The notes beneath the pieces were generated by a model. The model was given only the letters and a program-made list of their open reading frames with translations, made no database searches and was not told the DNA's origin. A stretch of 64,000 nt of DNA from Legionella bononiensis (GTDB lineage Bacteria; Pseudomonadota; Gammaproteobacteria; Legionellales; Legionellaceae): contig NZ_JADOBG010000019.1 of the NCBI RefSeq assembly GCF_016786215.1, positions 1-64,000 on the forward strand, written 5' to 3'. Below, in pieces: positions 27,693 to 36,584 of the stretch. Position 1 is the first letter of the stretch. Every line of letters starts with the position of its first letter. Position numbers and translations under genes: made by a program.

Positions 27693-28910
27693 CTACTTAA
27701 GAGTCATGTTATTAGTAGGTTCAACCCCATGATCTTCTTTCACTCTAGCCACAAATTCTTTGAAAAAGGTGTGAGCAGACTTACCAGATCTGTTATGCAA
27801 CCTATTCGGATCAGAATTATGGCCATCTGCACCGCTATACGCGGTTTCCATTTTTCTATCACTGCTCACTTTTTTTCTGGCAGCTGTTAATTCTTCGATT
27901 TTGCTTGTATCGTTTTTATCAGTAGCTGAAATCAAGCGATCAATTTTGGCTTTTTCTGCTTTTCGCTCATCTGAAAGTCCCTTATGTATAGAGGCATAGT
28001 GAGGTATTACAGGATCGTCAATGCGATTTTCTCTTATTTCTTTCCTTGATCTGACAACAATATATTCTCTATATTCTTTGGGAATGTTTTTAAATGCATC
28101 AATGGCATCAATTTCCCAATTAGCTAACATAACAGCCAATTTAACGATTGGTTTGAAAATCCACCCTAATATTTTACCTCCAAAGCTTTCTTTATGACCT
28201 ACAGCATCTCCGGCTTCATTTTTTTCCAGACGTGCATGACCTACCAAAAAATCGGTGATATTTGAAAATGAACGGCTATTGAAGATATTTATAGGTTGAC
28301 CTAGTTGATGAAAATGATTGGCAACCAAAGATCCAATACCAGCGCCCAGGGAATGGGCCTTCAATGTTATATTTTGTGGGGAAACGCCTTGATCGAGCAA
28401 ACGTTGTACCTGAGCAATACCATCGGTTACCAAATCATCTTTCGATAAGGCACGACTCGAACTTTGGCCTACGCCTCGAAGATTAAAACCAACTATATTC
28501 GCATCTAGGTCTACAGCATCCTGTTGCATCTCATCTACGATATCCTCGTAGCACATGCCATTACCGACAAAATTAATGATATATTTTTGGTATTTAGGCT
28601 CAACCTTCTTTTGCGATTCAGGTGTTACCTCAAAGGTATCAAGTTCTGCTCCATCATGAGTAATAACTTTATGTTGTTCGCAGGAGATTTGATCCGTATT
28701 ATATCGGGAGGCATCTGTAATCTTCCAACGTGAAAAATCTTCGTTTTGAGCTGGTAAAACCAGGCCACTTATAGTCCTTCCTGCTAACTTATTCACACCG
28801 AGTTTTAATAGATCCCAGAGTAAAACAGGAGGAAAAACCGTGCGAAGACCAATAAATTTAAACCATTCCCAATTGGTGTATTGAGGTTTTGGTGCTTTAT
28901 AAATTGCCAT
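27693..28910 (-). CDS. SidB/Sdb-like alpha/beta hydrolase effector
   Basis: A 405-residue hydrolase. The nucleophile elbow is KAHSLGAG with Ser187, preceded by IVGFNLRGVGQSS. A possible acid is the Asp of DDPVIPHYAS and a possible base is the His of GADGHNSDPN. The N-terminus has an aromatic, partly hydrophobic stretch (residues 14-40). Length and layout resemble the SidB/SdbA-C paralogs of L. pneumophila, which are Dot/Icm substrates with a lipase-like fold. The Lys/Glu-rich helical stretch near 320-360 is an insertion. Membership of the family is likely; the substrate is unknown. Confidence 0.65.
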   Translation of the reverse strand: MAIYKAPKPQYTNWEWFKFIGLRTVFPPVLLWDLLKLGVNKLAGRTISGLVLPAQNEDFSRWKITDASRYNTDQISCEQHKVITHDGAELDTFEVTPESQKKVEPKYQKYIINFVGNGMCYEDIVDEMQQDAVDLDANIVGFNLRGVGQSSSRALSKDDLVTDGIAQVQRLLDQGVSPQNITLKAHSLGAGIGSLVANHFHQLGQPINIFNSRSFSNITDFLVGHARLEKNEAGDAVGHKESFGGKILGWIFKPIVKLAVMLANWEIDAIDAFKNIPKEYREYIVVRSRKEIRENRIDDPVIPHYASIHKGLSDERKAEKAKIDRLISATDKNDTSKIEELTAARKKVSSDRKMETAYSGADGHNSDPNRLHNRSGKSAHTFFKEFVARVKEDHGVEPTNNMTLK

Positions 28911-29293
28911 TGATTTTGTCCTAAGACATATTAGATGATTAAATTATACACAAATAATATTAAGATAGTATGATGCTCTTCAAGTAATGGTGTGGTACGA
29001 AGCTAAAACAAAGTCTTACTTTCTCTGTGTCAAATGTGCATAAACAGACAAATTTATTAATTAATAATTCATACTCCTGAGTTTTTGTAACCATTATTCA
29101 ATAACATCAATTATTTTTACTTGCTCTAAACCATTCGATGTCGCCAATTTCGCATCATTTAGTCAAGTAAAACATTTACCCTTGCGGAACATATCAATGA
29201 GCACCATTTGAATATACAGATACAGTAAAGCTGAGATGGTATGAGAAATTTCGTTTGTCACTTATGAATCACAATGAATTAAAATAAACTTTG
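28911..29293. other. Gap before the Fic gene with a repeat half
   Basis: It contains TGGTACGAAG...TTTCTCTGTGTC at 28993-29031, which reappears in diverged form at 31144-31189 on the other side of the Fic gene. No ORF is supported. Confidence 0.4.
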
Positions 29294-29322
29294 TTGATCT
29301 GATTGAGGACAATGTGTAGAAT
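29294..29322 (+). promoter_or_regulatory. Sigma-70-type promoter of the Fic gene
   Basis: TTGATC and TAGAAT are separated by exactly 17 bp, with TG two bases before the -10. The start codon is 28 bp downstream. Confidence 0.5.
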
Positions 29323-29349
29323 CATTTCTTTTTTTATTGGGAAGTTAAA

Positions 29350-30918
29350 ATGCCTAGTTTCTTGAATCTAAAATTATTTAATCCCGCTCTGGTCTATAGT
29401 TTTGAGCCAGAGTCTTCACCAGAAGCACTTATCTATGGTGAGGGTTTGAATGAAGCACTTTATAAAATGGAACAATACGAGGACATGCAAGCTGCTTATA
29501 TTTATGCAGAGGAAATTATATTGCCATGGATTCAAGCAAACGGTCTGGCTGCGCTCACACCGGAAATTTTTGAAGATTGGATACTAAACATACATAAACG
29601 AATGGGTAAAACCGTGCTCTCTCTAAGCGAGGAAGGGAAGAGCGGAGAATATTCCAAAATGATGGTGATTCGTTGGCATTTCGGCAGCAATATGATGAAT
29701 CATTTGGCTATTTATTTCGCAAAGTTATTTAATCCTCAACTGTCAGAATCTGAATTTTTGAATATGCTTGTGAATGAAAATCAGGGCCTTGATTACAACG
29801 ATGCGAAACAGTTTTTACATATTTTACAACGACTTGAAAAGGATAATACAGCCCCTATTCATTCTACTTTAAAAGAAATTATGAAATTGCAGGAGCCCTT
29901 TGTTGGTTTTACTCTTGCTTTAAACCGATTAACCACAGCCGTGCATGATAATCTGTTACCTAAACACGAGCGTGATGTTGTGGAGAAAATAGCCTTATTT
30001 GTTGATTATCCGGAACGTTTACCAGGCCAAATGCGCAATTTTGCTGAAACAATGGTTCCACTATGGAAACAACTCAACAACAACGATCTGGTGGCAGTGA
30101 GTGAGTTTTGCGCTGAACTTTTTTATCAATTTACTCATATTCACGCGTTTCCGAATGCTAATGGTCGAACTGCAACAGAATTGAATAATATTGTTCTAAG
30201 AAGTATCAATTTACCCGATATCCTTATGCGTAAACCCGGTGACCGTAATGCCAATACGGGTAGTTATGCGGAAGCTATAGCCAGCATAGAAAAAGACAGA
30301 AGGCCTTTAGCAGCACATATACTTAAATGTATCATTGAAGCACAAACTAAACCATTCGCAGATCCTGCCTTGGCAAAGTTAATTGACACGAGAATGGTGA
30401 TGCACAAGATTGCATTGCAAATAAAAGCAATTAAGCCAGACTTTGATTTGAATCGAATTACTGAGTTTGTAGTAGATAAAAACCCTGCGCTTCAATTTTT
30501 AGATCATTCAAATAATGCCCATTCGCTAATAGCTTGTCAGCTCTTGATAGCAACTGCTCAAGAAGTTTTAACAGCTCTAACGAAAGAAGCCGAACGTAAA
30601 AAGATAGCAACTACTTCTGTATCACTTGTTTCGTTTCTTAAGCCCGCTTTCGATCGAAATGCTCTGCAAAACCAGATGGAGGAAATAACTGGATTTAAGG
30701 ATTGGAAGATTACTAATAAAGAATCCTTATCTATATGGCGTTACTGCGCATCAGAAGCTGAAGCAACTGAAATCGTTAATGGTCTGAATCAGTTGAATTT
30801 TTGTGAGGCAAATGTTCGTACAACAGCAGAAAAGGGTAAAAAAATTGTTCTGTGTAGCAACATTAATCTAGAACAATTACAGAGTGCGATCCCATCACAA
30901 GCACCCAGTTGTCATTAA
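29350..30918 (+). CDS. Fic-domain protein with a diverged active-site motif, probable effector
   Basis: 522 residues, no signal peptide. The Fic motif is HAFPNANGRTAT at 265-276. The catalytic His265, Phe267, Asn271, Gly272 and Arg273 fit the family pattern HPFxxGNGRxxR. The usual acidic residue before Gly is Asn269, the first Gly is Ala270, and the last Arg is Thr276. In Fic AMP-transferases the acidic residue holds magnesium and the last Arg holds the gamma-phosphate, so another reaction or lost activity is possible. The phosphocholine transferase AnkX, a Legionella effector, also has an ANG core. An all-helical N-terminal region and a separate C-terminal domain (about 340-520) are unassigned. 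A strong terminator follows. Confidence 0.72.
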   Translation: MPSFLNLKLFNPALVYSFEPESSPEALIYGEGLNEALYKMEQYEDMQAAYIYAEEIILPWIQANGLAALTPEIFEDWILNIHKRMGKTVLSLSEEGKSGEYSKMMVIRWHFGSNMMNHLAIYFAKLFNPQLSESEFLNMLVNENQGLDYNDAKQFLHILQRLEKDNTAPIHSTLKEIMKLQEPFVGFTLALNRLTTAVHDNLLPKHERDVVEKIALFVDYPERLPGQMRNFAETMVPLWKQLNNNDLVAVSEFCAELFYQFTHIHAFPNANGRTATELNNIVLRSINLPDILMRKPGDRNANTGSYAEAIASIEKDRRPLAAHILKCIIEAQTKPFADPALAKLIDTRMVMHKIALQIKAIKPDFDLNRITEFVVDKNPALQFLDHSNNAHSLIACQLLIATAQEVLTALTKEAERKKIATTSVSLVSFLKPAFDRNALQNQMEEITGFKDWKITNKESLSIWRYCASEAEATEIVNGLNQLNFCEANVRTTAEKGKKIVLCSNINLEQLQSAIPSQAPSCH

Positions 30919-30937
30919 TACTCCTATCTCTAGAGCA

Positions 30938-30975
30938 AAAACAATCAGCCAGAAGATTATTTGGCTGATTGTTAT
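30938..30975 (+). terminator. Terminator of the Fic gene
   Basis: A perfect 12-bp stem (AACAATCAGCCA and its complement) with a 10-nt loop, 20 bp past the stop codon, ending in TTATAT. Confidence 0.8.
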
Positions 30976-31304
30976 ATCATTTACAATGATATATGTCATG
31001 CGAATGGATTTTCGAAACTTATCTTTAAGATACCCATGTTAACATATGCTAACAAGCTGTAAATATAAATTAAAATTGAGTTTTTAGAGCCGTCATCAAA
31101 CCAAGATACAATGCCCGGATTATTTGTACTTTAATGAGTGGTATGGTACGAAGGAAATAGATAAAGCAGAAGCTAACTTTATCTGTGTCTAAGGAGCACT
31201 AAATGCAGAGAATAAGCACATTCATCAATACAATTAATGCCAGGTCTGAAAAATGAACTTATAAAATTCATTGAATTAGTGCCATAAATGAGGGAGTTTA
31301 GACC
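30976..31304. other. Gap of 329 bp with a repeat half
   Basis: It holds the second TGGTACGAAG...TATCTGTGTC motif (31144-31189), matching the one before the Fic gene. Nothing else is seen. Confidence 0.4.
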
Positions 31305-32249
31305 TTATTTGACGACGTTATTTGTAATCAGCTCTCCAGTTGCAAGACAGCACCAATAAGGAAGATCAATGTTCTCTTGTAACCAGGATAGGCCATCCCG
31401 GCCTTTTAGTATACCGATCGTAGCAATACTTCCAGCAATGATGCATTGATCTGCTAATATGGTTAGTGAAGCGATGTATTCTTCGACAGGCCAACCGGTT
31501 TTGGGATTAAGGAGATGAGAATAACGTTTGCCTTCTATTTCAATAAAGCGTTCATAGATTCCGCTTGTTGCAATACCGCCCTGCAGAACGTCTAATTGGG
31601 CACACGATTTTTTTATTTTTTGAGGATCCTGAATATGCACTGTCCATGTATCATGCTCCGGATAAGGACCAATAATTCGGATGTCTCCTCCTAAATCAAT
31701 CAGACCACTATCAATCCCATGATTGAGACATAAAGTTGCAACCGCATCGGCACAATATTCTTTAACTATTCCACCAAAATCAATTTCCATATTCTTTTTA
31801 GGCAAAGCAAAAGAATCTCCCTTCCATATAACTTTTTCCCAGCCTACCAGGTCTAATAGCTCATCAATATATGCCTGGGATGGTACAGTTTCTTTGTTTT
31901 GAACTACTTTAAAATTCCAGGCCTTACGGAGAACACCGGATGTAATATCAAATAATCCATCACTTTGTTGATAACACACATCCGCATAATTAATAATAGC
32001 TTTTGTCTCTGCATCCAAAACATTAAAATGACCACTTCCGGCAGATTGATTGATTTGGCTGATAACACTATCTGGTCTATAGCGTGAGTATTTATCATTA
32101 AGCCGTCGTACTTCTTTAACGGCTTGCTCAATTACATAAGCGCCAAGCTTTTGTTCAACAGCCATAACTCGTATTTCACAAGGAGAACCCATGGAAGTAA
32201 AGCGAACAGCAAGTGGTTTTAATTTGCGCGCGATGGACCTCTTAACCAC
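31305..32249 (-). CDS. apbE: FAD:protein FMN transferase (ApbE)
   Basis: About 314 residues. ApbE attaches FMN to a Thr of exported proteins. Visible motifs: FTSMGSPCEIRV, DITSGVLRKAWNF, the FAD/metal site MEIDFGGIVKEYCADAV, LIDLGGDIR, and SHLLNPKTGWPV. I favour the GTG at 32249, seven bases after GGAGGT; an ATG at 32309 would overlap the upstream gene by 68 bp. No long export signal is seen from this start, unlike many ApbE proteins. It is the last gene of a four-gene operon with DUF4266, a thioredoxin and DUF3570. Confidence 0.88.
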   Translation of the reverse strand: MVKRSIARKLKPLAVRFTSMGSPCEIRVMAVEQKLGAYVIEQAVKEVRRLNDKYSRYRPDSVISQINQSAGSGHFNVLDAETKAIINYADVCYQQSDGLFDITSGVLRKAWNFKVVQNKETVPSQAYIDELLDLVGWEKVIWKGDSFALPKKNMEIDFGGIVKEYCADAVATLCLNHGIDSGLIDLGGDIRIIGPYPEHDTWTVHIQDPQKIKKSCAQLDVLQGGIATSGIYERFIEIEGKRYSHLLNPKTGWPVEEYIASLTILADQCIIAGSIATIGILKGRDGLSWLQENIDLPYWCCLATGELITNNVVK

Positions 32250-32490
32250 AACCACAACCTCCACCTCCCAGAGTGATGCCCCCACGTGAGGACTCCAGAG
32301 CTTTTTCAATGGTTTTGTTGTTCATATATTCAGGAACAGACCAAGGTTGAAGTGACATGCTTGCTTTGGTGAAATTACCCTTATCCCAAGGTTCTACCTT
32401 GGTGCAACTTACACATCCTATAACTGCTAAAAAAAGAAATGCGTGCATTCGCACTGCCGAATAATTAAGCTTTTTCATAAAGAATACCAT
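32242..32490 (-). CDS. DUF4266 lipoprotein with a Gly-Cys tail
   Basis: An 82-residue (or 78 from the later ATG at 32478) exported protein. A lipoprotein signal runs to AVIGC; a second Cys follows in VSC. The mature part contains VEPWDKGNFTKASM and WSVPEYMN, the family hallmark, and ends in GITLGGGGCGCG. The terminal Cys pair could bind metal or flavin, or form a disulfide handled by the neighbouring thioredoxin (inference). The DNA for the tail also encodes the ribosome site and start of apbE. Neither candidate start has a strong ribosome site. Confidence 0.8.
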   Translation of the reverse strand: MVFFMKKLNYSAVRMHAFLFLAVIGCVSCTKVEPWDKGNFTKASMSLQPWSVPEYMNNKTIEKALESSRGGITLGGGGCGCG

Positions 32491-32638
32491 GTAGTGTAAC
32501 TATTTAAGGCTAAGGATCGTGATCCTGACTCATAATTCAATACCTATGATATTCATGGGTATTGAATGGATAACTTTAATTTATTAACTGCATTTATAGT
32601 ATCTTCTCAATAAATCCGGAGAAAACCAAACTCCCAAC

Positions 32639-32661
32639 GTCCCGCCGCTAAGCCGCGGGAC
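32639..32661 (-). other. GC-rich hairpin inside the redox operon
   Basis: GTCCCGC and GCGGGAC form a 7-bp stem, extended by GC/GC across a mismatch, between the thioredoxin and DUF4266 genes. It may attenuate transcription or set mRNA stability, so that the upstream genes are expressed more than the downstream pair (inference). Confidence 0.45.
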
Positions 32662-32695
32662 ATTGGTCACGTTTTTTTCCCGAGGATGTTGAGAT

Positions 32696-33178
32696 TTATT
32701 TTACTAATTGTTTGATTGCCTTTAAATTCGCCTCATTATAACCAGGAAATATACCTATTATCTTTTTATCTGGCCCAATCAAATATGAAGTGGGTACTTT
32801 CGGCAATCCAAATTGTTTCGCTGAAATGCCTTGGGTATCAAGTAGCTGGGTGAACGATGCCGGGTATTTTTTCAGAAACTGTTTGGCCAACTCAGGATCT
32901 TTATCCAAAGAAATTCCAACAACCTTGAAGCCTTTAGAACCTAAGCTATTGGATAATTTAGAAAGAGTTGACATGGATACCCTGCAAGGAGCACACCAGG
33001 ACGCCCAAAAATCGATTAAAACATATTTTGAATTGATGCCGCCCACATTTACTTTTGCTGATGAATTAGAGACTAAAGGTAAAGTAATATTGGGTACAGA
33101 GCCGCCTACACCTACTGCAAAAAGAAGGTTAGAAGCAAAAGCCAGGGTAAGAAACAAGAAACATCCGTATTTTTTCAT
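32696..33178 (-). CDS. TlpA/ResA-like exported thioredoxin
   Basis: 160 residues. The ATG at 33178 follows GGAGGATGTA. A signal peptide (LFLTLAFASNLLFA) exports it. The thioredoxin fold is clear: FWASWCAPCRVSM with the CxxC pair, GFKVVGISLDKD, and the cis-Pro loop KVPTSYLI. Such proteins reduce disulfides in the periplasm and need electrons from DsbD-type partners. In the redox operon it probably keeps the Cys-tailed DUF4266 lipoprotein reduced (inference). It lies 29 bp after the DUF3570 gene. Confidence 0.88.
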   Translation of the reverse strand: MKKYGCFLFLTLAFASNLLFAVGVGGSVPNITLPLVSNSSAKVNVGGINSKYVLIDFWASWCAPCRVSMSTLSKLSNSLGSKGFKVVGISLDKDPELAKQFLKKYPASFTQLLDTQGISAKQFGLPKVPTSYLIGPDKKIIGIFPGYNEANLKAIKQLVK

Positions 33179-33207
33179 TACATCCTCCATAGTTATGTAA
33201 ATCCTAA

Positions 33208-34791
33208 TTAGTATACACCTTTTATTCCAATATAAACTTCAGAGATATTCATTTGTGTAAAAACAGGCTCATGGGGGTTAGTAATTTTCGTACCTCCTAA
33301 CCGTAATGAAGCTCTTCTTTTTCCATAAGAACCGCCTACATAGATTGTATTTGCGGCACTAAGTTGTTTATTGACTTGCAGTAATCCAGAAATTTGTCCA
33401 AATGAAGCGAATTGATACAAATTGGTATAGTAAATCGATGTAGGTGGTAAGGGCGCAAATGGCGGCACTAACAAATTGTAGAATGTACTGCCATTTTGCG
33501 AATAATACCGCACTCCAGGCTCCAGTCCCCAGCCATTAGCTAAAGCGAGCCGAAAAATAGTCTTAAAAGTAGAGGAGTTTACTCCCCAGGTATCTCTATA
33601 ATAACGATAATTCAGATCAATACTTCCCTCATGAAAGGTTGGAAAGTAATGGATGTACCGCCCTGCCGCAGACCAACCAATTTTCGAATCAGGTACAAAA
33701 TTGGTCTTATACGGATCGCGCAAATACCCTTTATCCAGAAAATAAGTAACGGCAATTTGCCCAATGGATTTATTATCAATAATCTGAGTCAGGCCACTCA
33801 ATATTTGCCAATTAAAGTTAGTTCCACCAATTCTAGGCGTTACTGCCCCTAGTTGATCAGGTATTACATCATTAGATGTATAACTGGAGCCAAGGATTAA
33901 TACAGTATTTTTATTATTAATATCCAGATTGGTTTCACCACCAATAAAATTAGATTTATAATCATATTCTCGTGATGCACCGACTTGCAGTTTGGACGTT
34001 GCGTTATCACCATAATAATTTAAATCAACAATACCATCATTGCGTTGATCTTTGACTGATGGACCTGTAACGATTTGGCGTACATCTCCGGCGGAATTGA
34101 TCTGAACATATGAAAAAGGAGTAGCGCTGGTTGTTGCATCACGTCCAACGGTTGCTTTAATATCCATTCGCTCTGTAAATGGGATCTCAAAATAACCATT
34201 GATGGTTTCAACTTGATTCATTGGATCAGGACGTAGGGGATTTAAATTATAAGCCCGGTTATTGTGATATACATTCGTTTGAATAAAAGCAACATCCGCA
34301 AATAAATTCTTAACCGGCCGGGTCAGCCGGGTAAACACTTTTGAGTCCACACCAAAAACTGAATGAGGGTCATATTCAGAGCTTTCTGCATCTGTACTAC
34401 TGGCTGCATTGTCTCCAGTTGTACTTTCATCACCCGTAGTAACCGTTCCATCTCCGGCAGTAACTGTACCATCTCCAGTAGTACTAACCACAGTTCCATC
34501 TCCTGCAGTTTCCGGATCTGTAGTGGTACTGTCTTTTTTAACTGGATCGCCCTCGATACAAAATATTTTTATGGTTTGTAAGTCCAATGTCTTCTTAACA
34601 TAAGGTGCGATACATAAGTCTGGTGAACTATTAACTGAAGGAGCATTTATTAAGGGTTCATATTTTTTTTTAAATGCTGAAATATCGGTCGTTTTTGTAT
34701 CTTGTTGTGCTATTGACGGAGATGCATGATTTAAAGCAGGTAAAAGTACAGCTGCTGCTGACAACGATGACAAAATTGATGGTTTTTTCAT
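33208..34791 (-). CDS. DUF3570 outer-membrane-like protein
   Basis: 527 residues from the ATG at 34791. A signal region (SSLSAAAVLLPALNHASP) precedes a linker with imperfect GDGTV/TTGDG/TAGDG repeats at about 95-135. The C-terminal 380 residues are a run of alternating strands ending in an aromatic-rich GIKGVY, like an outer-membrane barrel. The DUF3570 family is repeatedly found beside DUF4266, ApbE and a thioredoxin, as here. It is the first gene of the operon. It may form the pore or anchor of an outer-membrane redox module (inference). Confidence 0.8.
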   Translation of the reverse strand: MKKPSILSSLSAAAVLLPALNHASPSIAQQDTKTTDISAFKKKYEPLINAPSVNSSPDLCIAPYVKKTLDLQTIKIFCIEGDPVKKDSTTTDPETAGDGTVVSTTGDGTVTAGDGTVTTGDESTTGDNAASSTDAESSEYDPHSVFGVDSKVFTRLTRPVKNLFADVAFIQTNVYHNNRAYNLNPLRPDPMNQVETINGYFEIPFTERMDIKATVGRDATTSATPFSYVQINSAGDVRQIVTGPSVKDQRNDGIVDLNYYGDNATSKLQVGASREYDYKSNFIGGETNLDINNKNTVLILGSSYTSNDVIPDQLGAVTPRIGGTNFNWQILSGLTQIIDNKSIGQIAVTYFLDKGYLRDPYKTNFVPDSKIGWSAAGRYIHYFPTFHEGSIDLNYRYYRDTWGVNSSTFKTIFRLALANGWGLEPGVRYYSQNGSTFYNLLVPPFAPLPPTSIYYTNLYQFASFGQISGLLQVNKQLSAANTIYVGGSYGKRRASLRLGGTKITNPHEPVFTQMNISEVYIGIKGVY

Positions 34792-35074
34792 GACGCTTCT
34801 ATCCATTAGCCTGAGTTCATTGGTAAATCCATTTGATAATGCATAGTTTGAAGAAATCAGGGGGTTAAAACTTGTATTAACAAAAGTATTAAGGTGAAGG
34901 GCATGCTACTTTTTTTGATAAATAAGTCAAGTACTTATAATTAATAATTTTTTTATTGAATGAGGGAAGATATTGAGATTACATTTTTGGTATCTATTAA
35001 CCACAAATTTACAATTCAGGGTAATAAATCAGACCTATTTAGTTTAGTGGTCAATACAGCCTAATGGTGCTCTT

Positions 35075-35347
35075 TTATAATTTTAAGTAATAAGTATTGT
35101 TAAATGCATGATTCATGCAAATCTCCTCTGTTGACTTTACCGAGTCAAAAACAGCTGTTGGCACGTGTAAATCATTTAAAAAAACCTCACCACTATAATG
35201 TGAACCTTCACCAGCCAGAAGACCTGATTTCATTCCTAAAAAAGTAATCGTAGCTGTGGCAGGAAGTGCAATTCCGGCGATTATGCCAGAACTGGCTTCA
35301 ATTCCTGTTGGAATTTCGAGTGCTAAAACAGGGTGGGTACCTGAACT
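35075..35347 (-). pseudogene. Remnant of an NAD(P)H-hydrate epimerase (YjeF N-terminal domain)
   Basis: About 90 codons on the minus strand are open between an in-frame TGA (35348-35350) and a TAA (35075-35077), with no start codon at the head. The reading contains ALEIPTGIEASSG, matching the DIPSG motif, then ATITFLGMKSGLLAGEG, matching the TF-x-K-x-GLLTG motif of NnrE/Nnr proteins. The N-terminal two thirds of the epimerase domain and the whole kinase domain are missing. It is a broken relic beside the alpha/beta hydrolase gene. The rest of 34792-35074 shows no gene. Confidence 0.75.
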
Positions 35348-35377
35348 TCACTTTAATGGTCCTACTGCGTTATAAAA

Positions 35378-36211
35378 TTAACTGGTAAAGAACGCAAGCA
35401 AGTCTTTGTTTACTTCATCTTTGTGCGTGGTACACAAACCATGCGAAGCGCCTTTATAGATTTTGAGTTGAGCGTTTTTAAGTAATTTTGCAGACAACAT
35501 GGCTGAATCTTCGATAGGAACTATTTGATCATCATCGCCGTGTATAATCAATACAGGTACATCAATCTTCTTTAAATCCTCTGTAAAATCGACCTCGGAA
35601 AATTGTTTAATACAGTCAAACACCCCTTTCATACCTGCCTGCATACCCATTAGCCAGAAAAAATCGCGGACACCTTGTGTCACTTTACTGCCTGTTCTGT
35701 TCGCGCCATAAAAAGGCTCGCTCAGATCTTTGAAAAATTGAGAGCGATCATTGATGACATTCGAACGAATACTGTCAAACACATTGATGGGCAATCCTTG
35801 AGGGTTTTCTTTTGTTTTCAACATCAAAGGGGGGACAGCCCCAATTAATACTGCTTTTGCTACCCGTTTGGTGCCATGGCGAGCTAGATAATGAACTAAT
35901 TCTCCGCCGCCGGTAGAGTGTCCAACATGAATCGCATTTTTTAAATCAAGAGCTTCGGTAAGCAGAGCAAGATCATCGGCATAGGTATCCATATTATTAC
36001 CGCTCCAGGGTTGATCGGAACGACCATGCCCACGACGATCATGAGCTATACACCGATACCCTTGCGATGCTAAAAAGAGCATTTGATCTTCCCAGGCATC
36101 AGAATTCAGAGGCCAGCCATGACTGAATACTACTGGCTGCCCGCTACCCCAGTCTTTGTAATAGAGTTTTATATCAACAGAATGTTCTTTACCTACGGTA
36201 AGATAAGCCAT
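35378..36211 (-). CDS. Alpha/beta hydrolase of the non-heme chloroperoxidase/esterase group
   Basis: 277 residues. The ATG at 36211 follows AAGGAGAG. The fold is complete: oxyanion loop [25 protein letters not shown], nucleophile [10 protein letters not shown], acid in [11 protein letters not shown], and His in [13 protein letters not shown]. These enzymes hydrolyse small esters or lactones and show bromoperoxidase side activity. A cytoplasmic detoxification role is likely. It is monocistronic. Confidence 0.88.
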   Translation of the reverse strand: MAYLTVGKEHSVDIKLYYKDWGSGQPVVFSHGWPLNSDAWEDQMLFLASQGYRCIAHDRRGHGRSDQPWSGNNMDTYADDLALLTEALDLKNAIHVGHSTGGGELVHYLARHGTKRVAKAVLIGAVPPLMLKTKENPQGLPINVFDSIRSNVINDRSQFFKDLSEPFYGANRTGSKVTQGVRDFFWLMGMQAGMKGVFDCIKQFSEVDFTEDLKKIDVPVLIIHGDDDQIVPIEDSAMLSAKLLKNAQLKIYKGASHGLCTTHKDEVNKDLLAFFTS

Positions 36212-36584
36212 AATCACTCTCCTTAAATTATCCCTTAAAAGTCCAGAAATGGCAGTTTCGAATCATCATTTAAATATGCAGAATTAACCTGCTCATACAC
36301 CACAATTTATGATGACATAAATTTTAGTACATTCAGGATAAATTAGCACAATAATGAACTTTTACTTTAACTACATTGATTTAAATCGATTTTATTTTGG
36401 TATATCAATCTGTTTATATTGTACAAGAAGTGCATGCATCGCCGTTGTCAACTGACTGAGCTGCTTCCAAGGATTGATCAAAAATCATCCTTTTTGATAG
36501 GTTATTTTATACGCAGTCAGACATTGATAATTTGGGGAAGGCATTATATCATCTTCGCCCGAGCAGTTTTCCATGGAGGAGCGG
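36212..36584. other. Divergent promoter gap of 373 bp
   Basis: It separates the hydrolase from the barrel protein. AT-rich, with ATGGAGGAGCGG directly before the next start at 36585. No gene or strong repeat is seen. Confidence 0.4.
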
